Below, in pieces: positions 1 to 13,555 of a DNA stretch of 64,000 nucleotides; the stretch's first letter is position 1; every line of letters starts with the position of its first letter. The stretch covers positions 27,847,773 to 27,911,772 of the forward strand of contig OW121850.1 of NCBI GenBank assembly GCA_933228895.1. The letters are read 5' to 3'. The notes beneath the pieces are model-generated. The model ran no database searches. It was not told where the DNA came from and was given only the letters and a program-made list of their open reading frames with translations. The DNA is from Platycnemis pennipes (lineage: Eukaryota > Arthropoda > Insecta > Odonata > Platycnemididae). The position numbers and the translations under genes are program-made.

Positions 1-640
1 AGAGAAAGAGAGAGTGAGAGGGGAGGAGGAGGGAGAGAGGAAGGATAAAGACAACAAAGGGAAGAGAAGCTTCGACGAAAAGCTTTTAACGACTCGGGGT
101 GCAAATTACAGCTTCGCACACGGTTCGAAAAGGCTCGAGAGAAAATTTTCGGCGGTGACCCGGAAAAACGTTTGTCGCTCACGAGCTACGAAAGCCTTCG
201 TTGAGACTCCCTCCCCCCCTTTCCATTTCCGGCTTACGCATGGGGGGTGGGGAGCCGGCCAAACGTGAAGCAGAGAGAGGAAATGTAGCAGAGGAGGCGG
301 AGGTAAGGTACTTCGAGTAGGGTAGGAGGGAGAGGCAGGGGATGAATGCAGGCTCATCAGCGAGGACGGCAGGGGTGAGTATTGGAGAGGAGCTTTGCGC
401 AGACGGCCTCCCCAATATTAGTCCGGGGTAAATTAAAATGGTGGCCGGTTGGGTAACGCATAGGGAGAGGCGAATGGGATCTATCGCAACGGTCGTAGCT
501 GGAAGAGACGCTTTTACGGCCCTTACATCTTTTCCCGACTTGAAAACAAAGCAGTTTTGCGAGAGAGATGAGAGACAACGTAAAAGGCTAGGCAGGCAAT
601 TATGGGGTCTTATTCAAAACGGGGTGCACTGATGTTCTGT
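1..640. other. Purine-rich, CpG-containing block at window edge
   Basis: The first ~60 bases are an imperfect GA/GGA purine run. To about 640 the sequence keeps more CpG and more GC than the AT-rich DNA that follows. Short frames are open on both strands, as expected of GC-rich DNA, and none has a recognisable domain. It could be the edge of a promoter, UTR or exon block that continues outside the window. Function is not shown. Confidence 0.3.
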
Positions 641-3600
641 CACCTCCGATTGAAAAAGAGAAGCCGGGATGAACCTCAATGGGCACTAGAGGGAATTAAA
701 TGCGAAAAGGTGCTAAACAGGAGACTGCAAAGGCACCAAAGCTGAAACTAAGCTATCGGATGACTCATCCATCCATTTTTGCATCAATGGTACTAAGTCA
801 TTTTTCTTTCAGGGTTGGTATCACACAATACGATTCAAATCATTTTAGGGAAGTCCCATCTTTCCTATTATCAAAGAGCTTGCAAGACAATTCACAATCA
901 AGTCGACACCTCATTTTGAGGACATCATGGGTATACTTTGAAGGAAAAAGCTAAACATTTAAAATCTTTTTGTGTTTACAGTAGCCTTATATGTACCGGG
1001 GGTGATGCCCGTTGTGATATCCACTAATTTTCTATGAACCTATAAAAATATTCTGGCTGAAAAGGGTATTGGTGCACTTCTTTAACGATAAATTTTGACT
1101 CAAAACTTGATTATTCAAGCGGAAAATGTGAAATATTTTCACACTATATTTACAATAAGTAAAATTTTAATCACAAAATGCAATACCTATTACTCAAAGA
1201 GAGAACATAAAATCTTATGAAAATGTAGCATAGTTGGTGCACACAATTTAAGATCCAGATTCATATTAATCGGAATAAAATTGATATTCATGCAATTAAA
1301 TTAGGATACCATAGTAGGTAAGGATTGAGATAAGTTATTCGCGCAAGCATATTACATGACGTACTTCTTCATGTTTAAGGTGACTCTTAGCATTTAAAGT
1401 AAGACGCAGGGTAGAGATTATCAGTAATTTTCTTTCGGAATAAAAGCTAAAAATTTCATTTATTCCTCATTATTAGAATTATTTACCAAAAAAATGGTAT
1501 GTACAAATATGCCTAACACAATGCTCTTAGAGACATGCATAACTATTTATGTAAATACTTTTACAATAGTCAAAATAACATTAACTTCTTTCAGTGGGTA
1601 CCCGATTTTGAGAAAGAAATTTAATATCCTGAGATATGTGAACACAACGACATTTTTTACCAAGAAAATATATTGCTAAGAGATGAGATGATGCGTCCAC
1701 CAGTCACGAATTCCTAAGTACGAAGGTTGTTTCTTAAGATATGTGTTTATTTGGCTCAAGGAATCTCAAATTCATCATACCTATTCAAAGAAATACCGTC
1801 TCGTTTAAAAAATGTAGTGTCCTGCGTCTTAAAGATTCCTAAGAATTTTTTTAATGGATTTCCGTTCGCAATTTCCCAGAGAGATAATGCAACATGAAAA
1901 TAAAAATTGTGGTCACTGCTCCGAAATATCAATAAATGCTTTAATTCCTCGAATTTTTGGTAAGGGACAGCGATTTTGGATATTTTCAGACACTTGCTGT
2001 ATTACTTATGCCCAGAAAAGTTTATTTTTTGTACTCGAAGATGAATATAACAAATGTGCTCTGGAATGTAAATAACATACATTCCACGAGATTAATGCAA
2101 ATGTTGCCCAGGGATGGGCTGTAAGATATAGATCATGGGCGAAGATGATGGAAGCCAAATTTCAGTAGGAAATTTCTCATACCTTTCAATAGTACTCATT
2201 CACGGTCAAATCAATCACGCATGCCAATAGCGACACAGAATCAAAAACGTATTTTTATCTCACTGACTCACTATTCTTTGAGTGTGGTGACGCTAATATT
2301 TCACTGTCATTGAATTTATGGAGTATGTTATCATCTGAATACGCTAAGTATAATCTCGCAAGGATTAATAAATAGGTTTTGAAATCCATGGAGGTAAGTC
2401 AATTTGGATCAATACTTCGGACAAACACTCATCACGTAGAATATCTTGGGTCAGAATTGCAGTCTTGAAAATTTTGTGTAAGTTTCCAAATCAAAGGGAC
2501 GCATGCAATAGGAATAATTTTACATTCTGATGTTCTAGGAAAATTTCTGGTTCTTGAAGAACTCATTAGTGAGACGTTATCAGGAATTGAAATAACCGGA
2601 ATATTAATCCCTTACGTGACAAGAGATCTATCCTATCCACCCCGATCATTCGATGTTATTTTTTAGATGCTACCATGGCGCTAATACATGCTATACAATG
2701 CCTCAAAGTCCACGACATTTCAATTAGATCCAATGAATCACACGAAAATTCAATGAGTACCTAAATGGTGGGTATTCCGTGTGTTAGGAACAGAGAGATT
2801 TACGGAAAACGCAGAGATAGTAAACAATATAAGGAAGTATTGTATGTAGATAAAAAATAAGCTTGAAATAAAGACAATTTAGAGTCATAAACATTAGGGG
2901 ACATTTGAGAACAACAGCTAAGCTGACGTGTTTTCATATTTTCCGGCGATCATTCTAAATGGGAGGGATAAATCGTACGTAAATATAAAAAAAGGCTCTT
3001 GTATTTGACGTGATAAAGAATCGTTGCATTCAAATTATTCCTTGTTTACAGTAAAATGAGTAATAATAATAGCTTATTGAATAGTGATTACCGATCATTT
3101 GAGCGCCATAATCACGACTTTCTTACTAATGCATTAATGAACCAAGATGTAGTAGGCATGATCAAATTAATTCTTGTGATAGTGAGAAATAATTGTGACT
3201 AGGATAATACAAGAATATGCATTCTCGCAAATAAATTAATGGTGATGCCCAGTAAAGATTCTTTAAAAACACATCATCAAACTCTGATGTTAAAATGGAA
3301 ATTTCCACATTTAAAATAGAATTTCCGTACAGGCATAGTATCAGTATTTTTTCATAATAATACGAAACCACGGGAAGAATTTATACGGAAACCGTCTGCG
3401 CATTTCTTATAAAACTAATATTTGTCAAGAATGTGGGGGCAAAACGTACTATGATAAGGAATCTCCTAGAACGAGAGAAAGTAAAAGCTTTTGGGGCTGC
3501 ACGTAGAAGAAAATAACTACAATCACCAGAGTCGAGTGTCTACAGCAAGAACGTAAAAAGTACAAATAAATAGATAAAATAGCTGTGGGAGTTACTTCCC

Positions 3601-6600
3601 CCCTAAAGACACTCAACGCAATCCAAGATATAAGTTGAGCCATAAAACGATCTGCACACTGCAAGATTCAAAAATCTTCCCCCGCAAGACGTCTACGCTA
3701 ACATTTATGAACGCGATCAGAGGTTTAAATTTTATTTTTGTGGGTGCTTACCGATAAACGTAAGTTTAGGTAAACGTAAAATATTAGTAAACACTCCATC
3801 TCAGCTAGAAGCACGTATTTCCTAACGATAATTCGTTTCTCGGTTCCTTCATTTTGCCCTTACCTTTCATTGAAACTAAAATAATACGTACATTTTCCTT
3901 TCCTCTTTTCTTACTTTCCCATTATTCTACCCCATCATCATACCAATCTAGACAACCACGCCGGTAACGTGCCTACCGGTTAATTAAAAATCCAAGTCTG
4001 TTACTACCTTCATGCCACATACTTAAATATCCCATTCTTTAACTTTCTAACCACCAATCCCTTCGTCAATTCCCTTTACATTCCATTCAATTAATTTCAT
4101 CCAAATAATAAGTATTCTGCCCTTAGTAAGATACAATAACGGTTTTTTCTGTATTTTACCTGACTTCACATCTTACGAACTCTTCAAATTATCATTGACA
4201 ATATTAGTTTGATGTCTCTTTGGGAAATACATCAATGATAGATAAGCGAAGCTCACACAATGTTTCTTCAAAGAGAAACACGTACTTTCGGTTCTGAACT
4301 AGTACGGCGCACGTATTTCCCACTGCAAGAGCGAAGGTTATCTGAAGAAAGTCACTTAAAAAGCAAATGCGCCATCACAGCCATGTAAGGAACCATCAAG
4401 TTGCATTTTTTTCCACTGTTTGGTAGATGAGCTTTGTAAGATATGCCAGGGTCAAATGGCAACACACATATGTGCATTCACAGTAAGAGGTCAGCTGATT
4501 TGAGTAAAACCGGAAAGAACCCGAAATGGTTTAATGCCTCAGTTGGATCAAATTTAACGAAGTAAAAAACTGTAAACTATTAAACTCATTTTTTAACCAT
4601 GTAAAAACACAAACAAATAGTGCAATACTAGTTTCCATTACAATATATATTTAATTACAAACTAAGACTTATCAGCAAGAGAAATGCAATATTTGGGTCC
4701 AATTTTAAATTAATAACATGTTTTTTTATTCATCTGTGAAACACTCAGTTTCTTAGCCGAGGATGAAAATTATTTCATCCCAGTCAATTTCAATCACATC
4801 CCCCGAATTTAAAACGGTAACTGATAACGATAGGTTCTTGTCCATTACTTCTTCACGGAAATCGTGAAGATCAAAATGATTGCAGTCCCTTTTCTCCTAA
4901 ATACTAGACCTAATCCACATTCAGGAACCCATTAGCTTTGATTCTACTTAAATGAAGATATCATCTATCAATGCTTTCAAAGCACAGGTCATCAGAAGTA
5001 TGCTCCTAAGATTTTTACTTTGTAATGACTCGCTCATTCAAGTGTAGGAGTAATGATGGTCTTTTCTCTTTTTGATGCAATTTATGATGAAGTAATGAAT
5101 AACGCCTTTTTTATCTGCTTCTATTTAACACTTACTTTCATGTGTATCTTTCGCCTTTCCTACCCTATTTCTAACGATGCAGGCGGAAGAATGTGTAACT
5201 TATGTGCATGTACCTGTAATTCTGCTTTAAGTTTCTATCGTACTAGGATGAGTACCTAATTTCGAAGCCATCTTTCTCTACGCCTGCCTACGGTCAAAGA
5301 TCATGTTTGCCGAGGAGCTACCATAAAGTTCATACCATGTTTAGGCCTTTTTCTCATTTTTTCAATGTTATTGTATCATACTGAAGCGTAAGATATCAAG
5401 AGACACTCAATTTAATACGGAGTGTTTATGAAAACTAAGGTTTTGCAGACGCCTACTTTATCCTCTGAGAGAAAAAGGAGTTTCACGTAACAGAAAATTT
5501 CCCCCTCATCCGTGGTCCAACAAGAGATTATGTTTTTTTCTATTTGGTGTGCCGTTGGGATGAAATTCCCTTAGGGGATTGTACTAAGGGTTTTTTTGAC
5601 TTCAGCCACGCTGGGAAGCTCGAAAGTAAATTGGTTTTCCTTAATCCTTATCTGGTTGGTCCCGTCTGCTTGGGACAAAAATGGAGGAAAAATTATAATT
5701 TTAATTTTGGATTTTTATTCCGGTTAAGTGAAAGGAAAAAATAATAAAAGGGAAATGATTGACTTAGGGAAAAATCTAGTTTCTCGCCTCTGTATTCTTG
5801 CACGACGTGGGAGTGGAAATAATTTCTTTACCCAAATTGCAGAGTTAGTGGTACGAAAAATTTCGAGAGATTCGACGAACTCACGTGCATGTAGGTAAAT
5901 TTGCTGACACGCCGAATTGATGTTGTCTTTATTAACAACTACATCTACATTACCGCAATCCAACGTGAGGCGTGTGGCAAGGGACTAGATGGGAATTAAA
6001 CGCTAGTTGGGTATATCCTAACGTCGTGTAGTCTCTGCTTTAAATGGGAGAATATCTTTCAGAAAAAAGTTCCCTTAACATTGACGATCAAAGGCGATCA
6101 GAGAATTAATTGCTTCTGAATAAAACTTATTCAGTCGAACTGGAAGCCAACGATCAAGAAGTAGCTTGATTACTCTCACCTACACGGAGTGGGGTAACAG
6201 AAAAAGAAGTGAAAAACTCCTATTGTATCAATATCGTTTTATGTGGACATGAGCATTGTGCACTCCCGAGATTCATTTCATATGTATTTATATAAACTAG
6301 CACACAATACTAAGAGTCTTATATGAGTTTAAAAAATTCTACTTCAGCATTTCTGAACATTTTTGTTTTTATGTCGTGACAGATTTACTAACCAGTACTG
6401 AACACAAATCAGGTTTATCAGCTAACTGGATGGATCGATCTCTTTATCTCCATGTTGATATTCAGGATATAAAGATTGTCCCTTTTTATATTCCCCGTCT
6501 CCATTCGCGTTATCAGGCAGGTAAAAGCGCAATATACCCCCAAAGCAATTTTATTGGTATCTAACCGTAGGATATTCTATTTTGGGGGTTTGGTACAAAA

Positions 6601-7080
6601 TAGTGATTTGATATTTTAGTACGTAATTTTTCCTGGTATTTTTTCAACATTTTTTTTAAAGTCTCAGTATTTCGGTTAATGTAGGCTAAAATGAGATCGT
6701 ACCCATCCTGACAAATTATAAACCTTCATCACAGAATCATTCTTTTTTACGTTCAAGGACATTAATGTAACTTTTGAAAGATTTTAACTTTAGTATTCGG
6801 TATTTCTTTTCCTAAACATAGTATAAAATCTTCTCCTCTCTATTTAAACAAATTGGCTCACACAATGAGCTAATGCGAGGTAGTGATTTCCCTATTCAAA
6901 ATAATGGTTTAATTAGGATCCAATATGTCGTATACATAGCTATGAATTTATAAGCAAGTGATCAAACACTACGCATAGACTGGTGCTTAGAGTTCGTAGA
7001 TTAGAAATATATTCCTTAAGAATTAGAAGGGTGGTTTAATGGACTGCGGCAATGGAAAATTCCCAGGCACAGTAGCCACA
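641..7080. other. AT-rich stretch with nothing recognised
   Basis: I see no transposon ends, RNA gene or plausible protein in this stretch. Open frames are short (at most about 80 codons), AT-rich in composition and unlike known families. It fits old intergenic or intronic DNA. Confidence 0.5.
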
Positions 7081-7084
7081 AAAG

Positions 7085-7305
7085 ATGTTGATCAAGAGGT
7101 GTGGGGAGAAAAGTACGCTTGAAGCTTTGAAGACAGGATGGGAAAAATTGCCGAGACTGACATTGAGATATGATTGCCTGATGAAGGCCGTTGTCGACGG
7201 GAAAATACATCGAAAGAATGGCAATTGGAGCCTTCGTATGATTCATAAGAGTGGGAAAATAACGTGAAAGCAACTTAGAATTGATTAGTGACAATAAAAA
7301 TGACT
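7085..7305 (+). mobile_element. Degraded RTE-type LINE tail
   Basis: From about 7093 the sequence follows the C-terminal coding block shared by the other RTE tails here. The segment around 7170-7240 (TATGATTGCCTGATGAAG, then GTCGACGGGAAAA, then CTTCGTATGA) matches the copies at 37079 and 55262 in order. The middle has been lost, so the copy jumps to a worn 3' end near 7270-7300. No frame is intact. It lies about 280 bp upstream of a better copy in the same orientation. I see no target-site duplication. Confidence 0.55.
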
Positions 7306-7582
7306 AATTGGTGGCTCAGATTAATACGAGCTTGAAATTGGTACCCAGCAGGTATAAAAAGAAAATAAGGGAAGGATTTTATTTTTATTTAATAAACAGT
7401 CCCTTAAAATCAATGGATAAACCTCCAAACTCGAGGGAATATGATGTATGTGGTGAGGAAAACGGAGAGCTATCGTTTCCCCATTAGATTAATACGAATT
7501 AAATGCTCACTATTAGTTGATTTTCAGGATAAACACCACTAGTTTCAATAAAAAGTAAAATTCGAAGGATACAGGAATAATT

Positions 7583-7913
7583 AGAATGATGAAGATAAAT
7601 TGGGTCGACCGAGTGACAAACGAAGACGTCTTAGGAAGGGTGGAAGAAAAGAGATGTCTAATGAAAACCCTAAATAGTAGACGGGACAACTTAATCTGCC
7701 ATATCTTGAGAAACAATGGTCAGATGAAGACGATCGTCGAGGGAAATTTGAACGGGAATAGTGGCAAAGGAAGGTATCGTATGAAATATATGGAACAGGT
7801 CATGAAGGGTGTGAAAGAAAGGAATTACGTCAATATGAAGGGGTGCCGATAGAAGAATCGAGTGGTGGGCTGAATCAATCCAATCCTATGATTGTTGACA
7901 GATTTTGATGATG
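7583..7913 (+). mobile_element. 5'-truncated RTE-type LINE with perfect 12-bp TSD
   Basis: This is the last part of a non-LTR retrotransposon. A frame open from 7586 to 7852 reads the C-terminal block after the reverse transcriptase: a WVDRVTNEDVLGRVEEK segment, then RRDNLICHILRNNGQMKT and a basic GKGRYRMKYMEQVMKG segment. In LINE polyproteins this block follows a Y-G-S-E-T/A-W motif. The 3' end is a short run of GAT repeats, as in RTE elements. ACAGGAATAATT occurs on both sides (7571-7582 and 7914-7925), which fixes the boundaries and shows target-primed insertion. A stop near 7850 and the missing 5' part make it non-functional. Confidence 0.8.
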
Positions 7914-7939
7914 ACAGGAATAATTTCCACAGAAATGAC

Positions 7940-8940
7940 AGGTCCCGTATCCTCACTCAATTTGATTTCGCTTCTTGGTACACGGAATTCGAACCAAATT
8001 TCGGGAATGGAGTTCTCAGGCGAAACGCTCACCCTTAACGCCGCTGATTCACTCGGTCGCCTCCTCGAGGGGATGCTCGATTCGAACGAAGGTCTTCGAC
8101 GCCGCCCTGGAGGCGGAGACTTCATTTTTATGTCTCGCAAACCGCGGAGGAGGGGACTCAGGAGAGTAACGCCTCTTGCAAAGTGCGACGCGTGGGAGAG
8201 AGAAAAAAAATAAGTCGGCGCCATAACTCATAATCTCGCGGGCCTCTCTCTCTCTCGTAACTTTTGTCCCGATTCGCAATTTTTCTTGGGATTTACGACT
8301 CGGTTTCGCTTGTCGGGAAAGTTTTCGCCTCGGCGAGGAGGAGGCGCGTTGCTTCCTCTCCCTGCTTCCCTGAGTGTGCCCAAGGTTCAACCCCTAGCCG
8401 AAGGGCAGGAGGTCTCCGTCAACCCCCTACACCTCCTCCCGCCCCCGTCACAACCATCGCCCAAATCAGTCCTTTCGGCAACTGCCCCTCCCCGGCCCCC
8501 TAAAGGCAGCCCCTGTGGGTAGCCACCATGGAGTCCTTGGCCTCACGAGCTGAACGGAGGGCCCCGCTTCGTAAATCTTCGAGAGGGGATTTATGTTGAC
8601 AAATATTCTCGAAATGTCTCCCTCATAGCGACCGACGTACCACCTCCCCCCCCCCCCCCCCCCCAGAGTCCCTCCACCCGTCCAATGGCTTTCGATCGAT
8701 TTCAAAAGGGCTTTATCGCGTTCCACTCCCCTTCCACTCTGGCGGTTATTGTGTCTCTCTATTCATTCCTCTCACTTCGGTGGGATGGGACGAAGGTGCC
8801 ATTCCCGGGTTTCTTACCTCGAGAGCGAAAGGCCGTCCGCTCGAAACTTCTGGATAAAGTGATTGTGAAAACTGGAAAAAAAATCGTTTCGTGGAAAATC
8901 GATTTTCCTCGTTGAGATTGGGATCTAGAGACTCGGTTTT
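7940..8940. other. CpG-rich block, possible regulatory or exon-bearing DNA
   Basis: GC and CpG rise sharply straight after the RTE insertion and fall again near 8940. Many overlapping frames are open on both strands, which is a composition effect. One ATG (8528-8530) sits in a strong start context (GCCACCATGG) but opens only about 24 codons. No conserved domain is visible. A promoter, 5' UTR or unmethylated island is possible, but no splice pattern or TATA box proves it. Confidence 0.3.
8646..8664. repeat. Poly-C tract
   Basis: An uninterrupted run of 19 C inside the CpG-rich block. Such runs are unstable in length and can form G-quadruplex structure on the opposite strand. Confidence 0.9.
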
Positions 8941-11690
8941 CAACTCTCCAATTGGCAAAATACGTTTGATATTGTGCACCTCTGAAAATGACAAGCATTT
9001 ATTTGAACCACAGTACGACAGAAGAGTGAGGTGGATTACACTCGACCTGAAACGTAACGTATTTGTCAAAAGAACTTACCTAAAAGCAGATGTAAATACA
9101 TTACCAGGAAAGGCAAGAGATAAATTATATGGCCCAAATAAAAAGAGATTCGCGAAAAAGGGAGTACAGAGCGTTACTAAGTAAGTGGTGCATAAAAAGC
9201 AATGGAAAGAATGGATGGCTCGTCTACCCTAAGGCTGAAAGAAACTAGGAAACTAACCTTGAACATAATTGTTTATTCGGTACGGTATTGCGAGCATGAA
9301 TTTTACTATAGAAATCATCATCAATATTAGAGTGGTTAAATAACTTTGGCAAGCAACAGCAGTCCCTCAGTCCTATGATGGGTTTAGCTCTCCCCTCCTT
9401 CATCCTCGAATGCTATAATTGAATCGATTCACTTAAGTTGGATAGTAGTTTTGCCAAGGCTCAGTGATTTCACTCAATACCAAATGAATATAAAATGTTT
9501 AATCGAATCCAACATTTGCGTAGGACTCATCTTTCCCGATTAGATGCAAATAGCACGAGTTTTTCTCGCTTGCTCAGGGATGGTACAGCTCATTCACATG
9601 CCTCCCTCCGTTTGAAACTGCTGAGCATAATGGAAAAAAATGTTTAATTATGCTTTCTAAAAAATCATTAAAAAGGAGTGCACGAACAATAAAAACATGG
9701 AAACTGCAAGATTCAAAGTGATTTGTCACAAAATTGGCGTAAACTATGAGCAGGCAAAAAATCTGAACTACGTAATTGATTGTAGCCTATCTTTATAATA
9801 GGTATGTAAGGTAAAATAGGTACAAAGCTCTCCAATTCGAGTTGTGAAAAATTCTTCATATTTTGAAATAGGGAAAATATACGAATCAAAGTTACCTTCA
9901 CTTCTATTTACTCTTTCAAACGTACCTATCACCTTACTTAGATATTGATCCCATCACCTATGACTCGCGAGCTCATGGATAACATGCACTACCCCTCCTC
10001 CACCCCATATTATAGAACTTATAAACACAAGAAGGAAGCAAGAAAAATTAAAACTTTAGCCTCCCGGTAGGCAATTTTTTACAGAAAGAAGCCTTTATAT
10101 TACAATGTGGAATATGAGTAAGCTGTGTTTTGATTTTGTAAAGTGAACTCATCGACTTATTTCCCTAATTCTTCGAATTTAGTTAGCGAAAGTCACCTAA
10201 AGGAGCTCATGAGCCAAAAATGTACGATAAATTCCACATTTTCACCAAGTATATTCCCTGCGTTCACCAATTAACAGCACTGTGTTAAGTTCCAAAGAGC
10301 CTTCACTATAGCAGGTAGCCTCAAAAAATTGAATTTTCAGTGTGAGCGATGGAGGAGGTTGATACATCATGGAATTCCATTATCAGGAAAAAAATTATGT
10401 CCAATTCCAAACACATTATCCACATATTTCGCCACAGTACAATATTATATAAGTACCGTTGATCAATGAATAATATCCATTTCTTAATTCATTCCCGAGA
10501 ACGTTAAAAGGATGAGGGAAATACCAATTAGATAAGAAACTTTATTTAGATGGAGCTTCCATTCCGCGTTCATGGATATTTTACCATTTCTGTTCATTCC
10601 GTTATTCTGAAAACATGCAGCACTTTCAAACAAGGTAGCATTATTTGCATTATTTGGAGGTAAATCAGGTAGCTAGAGGATTATGATTTCTTGATGTGGT
10701 TACGCCATTGCGGAAAACAAGAAATTAATTCAGAAGTTACTCTAAAATAACATCAGTTGAATATTGTCATTTCTTTCCGAAAGTTTCTGGCCCTTTTATC
10801 ATACAAGTAAAATGAAGATGTATCAAATTGATAGAACTGATATTCCTTGGAGCATTCTCAACAAATACCAGTAGCGTTCTATCGACCCTCAGATTATGAG
10901 CTTCCACAGTTGGAGCTTAAAATGGGTCTCCTGTGGAAACGAGCAAATGCCGTTCGGAGTTAATTTACAAAAAGAGTTATTTCACCAAACATTCAAACGC
11001 TATCTGAGTGAGCACCTAGTAGGTATTATGTAGGAAGTAAAATGTCTCTAAACACGGCTACAAGGAAAATAGGTATCGGTCAAAGGGTGACCACTTCAAA
11101 GTATATACCCTGACGCAAACGATCAAATATTCCAAATATTTCACTATTTCCACACAAATATCACACCTTGAAATTTCTAGAAAAAAATTTTGATGCATAT
11201 CAACGTTGAAGTAACTATAGTATAATTAACGAACGGAAGTATAACGTTCATCATGTATTAGTTTCCGTGATGAAAGGCTCAAAGAACACATGTTTTTGCA
11301 ACGATGAGAGGAGGAGTGATGAGATAGGATTTAGCTATTACAGTGGATAAGTGGATAATACAGTGGATAACTCATTCTGACGTGGACTCAAAATAATGCC
11401 CAGCTACTCGCCAAAAGTATTCGTAAAGCGATGGATTTGGACGGACTCAACTCTGTACGCCCTGGCAAAGTCCATCCTCTAATGGAAAAGAATCATTTCC
11501 TTTCGCATTTTAAATTTTCATTTGTTAGGAAAATATTATTTTTCGATCATTCCACTCCCGCCATGCATAAATCGCAATTTTGAACAACAAACACGTTTCG
11601 TGGAGCCAAAAAACGAACAGAATATTCCATCCAGCCTTTAAATTAAAAAAAAAGAATGGCCGAAAGGCAGGGCGGGACATCGTTGTTTAG
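8941..11690. other. Stretch with no recognised feature
   Basis: Mostly AT-rich. A lysine- and arginine-rich open frame at 8891-9184 has no family I recognise and is probably chance. I see no repeats with clear ends, RNA genes or conserved coding segments. Confidence 0.4.
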
Positions 11691-12720
11691 CACTCCGCCC
11701 CGAACATCAATCGCAGTGGATATAAATGATTAATTCAATCCCTCAGGAATTACTACCCGCCCGCGCTTTTGGTTCTGCGGGAACATTATCGCACCTGAGC
11801 GTGCGTGCCCTGGGTATTCCATGGGATCTGGACCGAGAGAGAAGGAACATCAGCGGAAAGCATATTCCATATTTTCCGCGGGGAACGCATTCGAAAAAAA
11901 TGCACATGCATAAATAAACATGCACGGGAGTACGTGTGAGGGAATGAAAAAACTCGAGGATAAACTCCCCTCACGGCGAGGGACCCGACTTTTTTTCCAG
12001 CGGTTCAATCTAAAACTTCTTCGTCTTCATTTTTTTGGCGTCACCCACTCCCTCAAACATTCAAAATCCTCTCGCTCCCTTTTAACTTATAGCGACCAAC
12101 TTTTCCTTCTTCCCGTCATCTCTGTCCCCACCTACATGCAATCTCCTCCTCCTTCCCCCGAAAGACATTGGCCTTTCCTCTCCCGGGCAAACCCCTTCTA
12201 AAACGCCCCCTCCTCCCTCTCTCCCTCCTACACCCCCGCTTATCCAAAATTTTCCCTTTCTCAGCAGCAACAGCCTTCCCACCCTCAATCCCCTTAATCT
12301 CTCTCCACCCCTCCTTTCTCTGGGCATCTAACAATCCCTTGGCTCCACCTACCCCGCCAGTCCCCTATCTCAACCTACCCCGCAACCCCTCCCCGACCGC
12401 CGGCACACACCGACACTCGGCCGGGCCTTAACGACTCCCTTAATGTCTTCCCCGCCCCCCTCAACGTCCCCAATAACCTTCTTCCCCTTTTCTCTGTCCC
12501 CGAAACCCTACCTCCTTCGCCCTCTATCCGTCTAACAACCTCACGCTTACCCCTCCTCCTAGTCCTTAGCGCCATTTTCTCCGTTTAAGCCACCTCTCTT
12601 ACGGTTCATTATGTCGTCGATCTGCTGTAGACCTTTCCCGCCCACGTACTTTCCCTCCTCATTCCTCCACACCTCATAATTTCCCCTCTTCCCCGTTTTA
12701 CCCCCGATTCATGCCTAGGG
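11690..12720. repeat. CpG-containing block passing into a pyrimidine-rich tract
   Basis: 11690-11900 has elevated CpG. From about 12040 to 12720 the plus strand is strongly C/T-rich, with long runs of CTCCC and CCCTT. The frames open on both strands here are proline/serine/leucine- or glycine/arginine-rich, as expected from such composition, so I do not call them genes. Possible roles include a UTR, a nucleosome-poor regulatory stretch, or simple low-complexity DNA. Confidence 0.45.
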
Positions 12721-12780
12721 AGGATACTGTCAAATACTCTCTCGCCTTCAAGCCCGGGCGGTATGTACGTGCTCATACAG

Positions 12781-13012
12781 GTCCTGGTGGCCTAGTGGAT
12801 AGAGGACTGAGCTACTAACCCGGGTTCCAAAATTTTCCCTTTAACCAGGGTCCCGGGTTCAAATCCCGGGCAAGAGCCTTTCTGGACACCTGAATTTAAA
12901 TTCCTCGATTCCATTTTCTGAGTGTCAGAACTTCGTAGGAAATCACAGGTGGCCCAGGGAAAGGAACTGGCCCCCCTACCCTGAATGTGTGATTTTCACA
13001 AGCCATTGGCTC
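12781..13012 (+). mobile_element. tRNA-derived SINE, 3' end missing
   Basis: The head has RNA polymerase III promoter elements. An A-box-like GTGGCCTAGTGGATAGAG follows the start, and a B-box-like GGTTCAAATCCC lies near 12855, separated by extra sequence not found in a real tRNA. The body that follows matches, on the opposite strand, the element at 53660-53923 (shared TTTCTGGACACC and CAGGTGGCCCAGGGAAAGG segments). That copy runs about 75 bases further before its 3' tail. Here the SINE stops at CCATTGG and a Jockey LINE fragment starts at once. Confidence 0.75.
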
Positions 13013-13554
13013 TGCAGCGAAGATCAGCAACATTTGTAAAGTGACGGTACGATAACCTTATTAACGTAACCAGTCCATTAAATTGGGAATCATTGTCAGA
13101 TCGCCGGTTGAAATTTAGACTTAAACTCTTCAACAAATTCCAAGACCATATTTTCAGTGATGATGTTAAAAATATTTTGCGAACCTAACTTACTATGATA
13201 GACTGGACCATTATCAAAAAATTAGAGAAATTGATTGCCGAAGTAACAGATTCAAAATGTCCTCTTTTCCTCGTACAATTAAGGATATGAATAACTGTAC
13301 ATATATCCAATACGAGTGTAGCAATGGATAACATTGGTAGCTGCATTTTGATATGAGCACTTAAAGCTAACCCAACTAACAGCATGTCTTTGCATGTTTG
13401 CTTTGCTATTTTTACCTTTTTTTAAATAGTTGTGTTTAGAATTGTATATAAATACCAATCCTTTTTTATGCATGATATGTAATGCATGTTTGGAGAGAAT
13501 TCACCCCCTGCCATACACCTTTATGGTGACTTGCAGGGTATTATGTAGATGTAG
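13013..13554 (+). mobile_element. 5'-truncated Jockey-type LINE tail
   Basis: It begins in the C-terminal coding region with LQRRSATFVK (a Jockey LQRRS-ARFVKG-like motif), followed by broken frames matching VTS..N and then KF.L.LFNKFQDHIFSDDV. After the coding part comes a 3' UTR ending with CCCCTGCC, TTTATGGTGACTTGCAGGG and a short GTAGAT repeat tail. The same 3' end occurs at 49490-49545, and on the minus strand at 26286 and 44830. Frameshifts and stops make it dead. It abuts the SINE at 12781-13012 without a spacer. Confidence 0.75.
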
Positions 13555-13555
13555 A

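Noticed and set aside
8528..8602. ATG in a strong start context (GCCACCATGG)
   Set aside because: Opens only about 24 codons with no conserved motif; a single good context in CpG-rich DNA is weak evidence.
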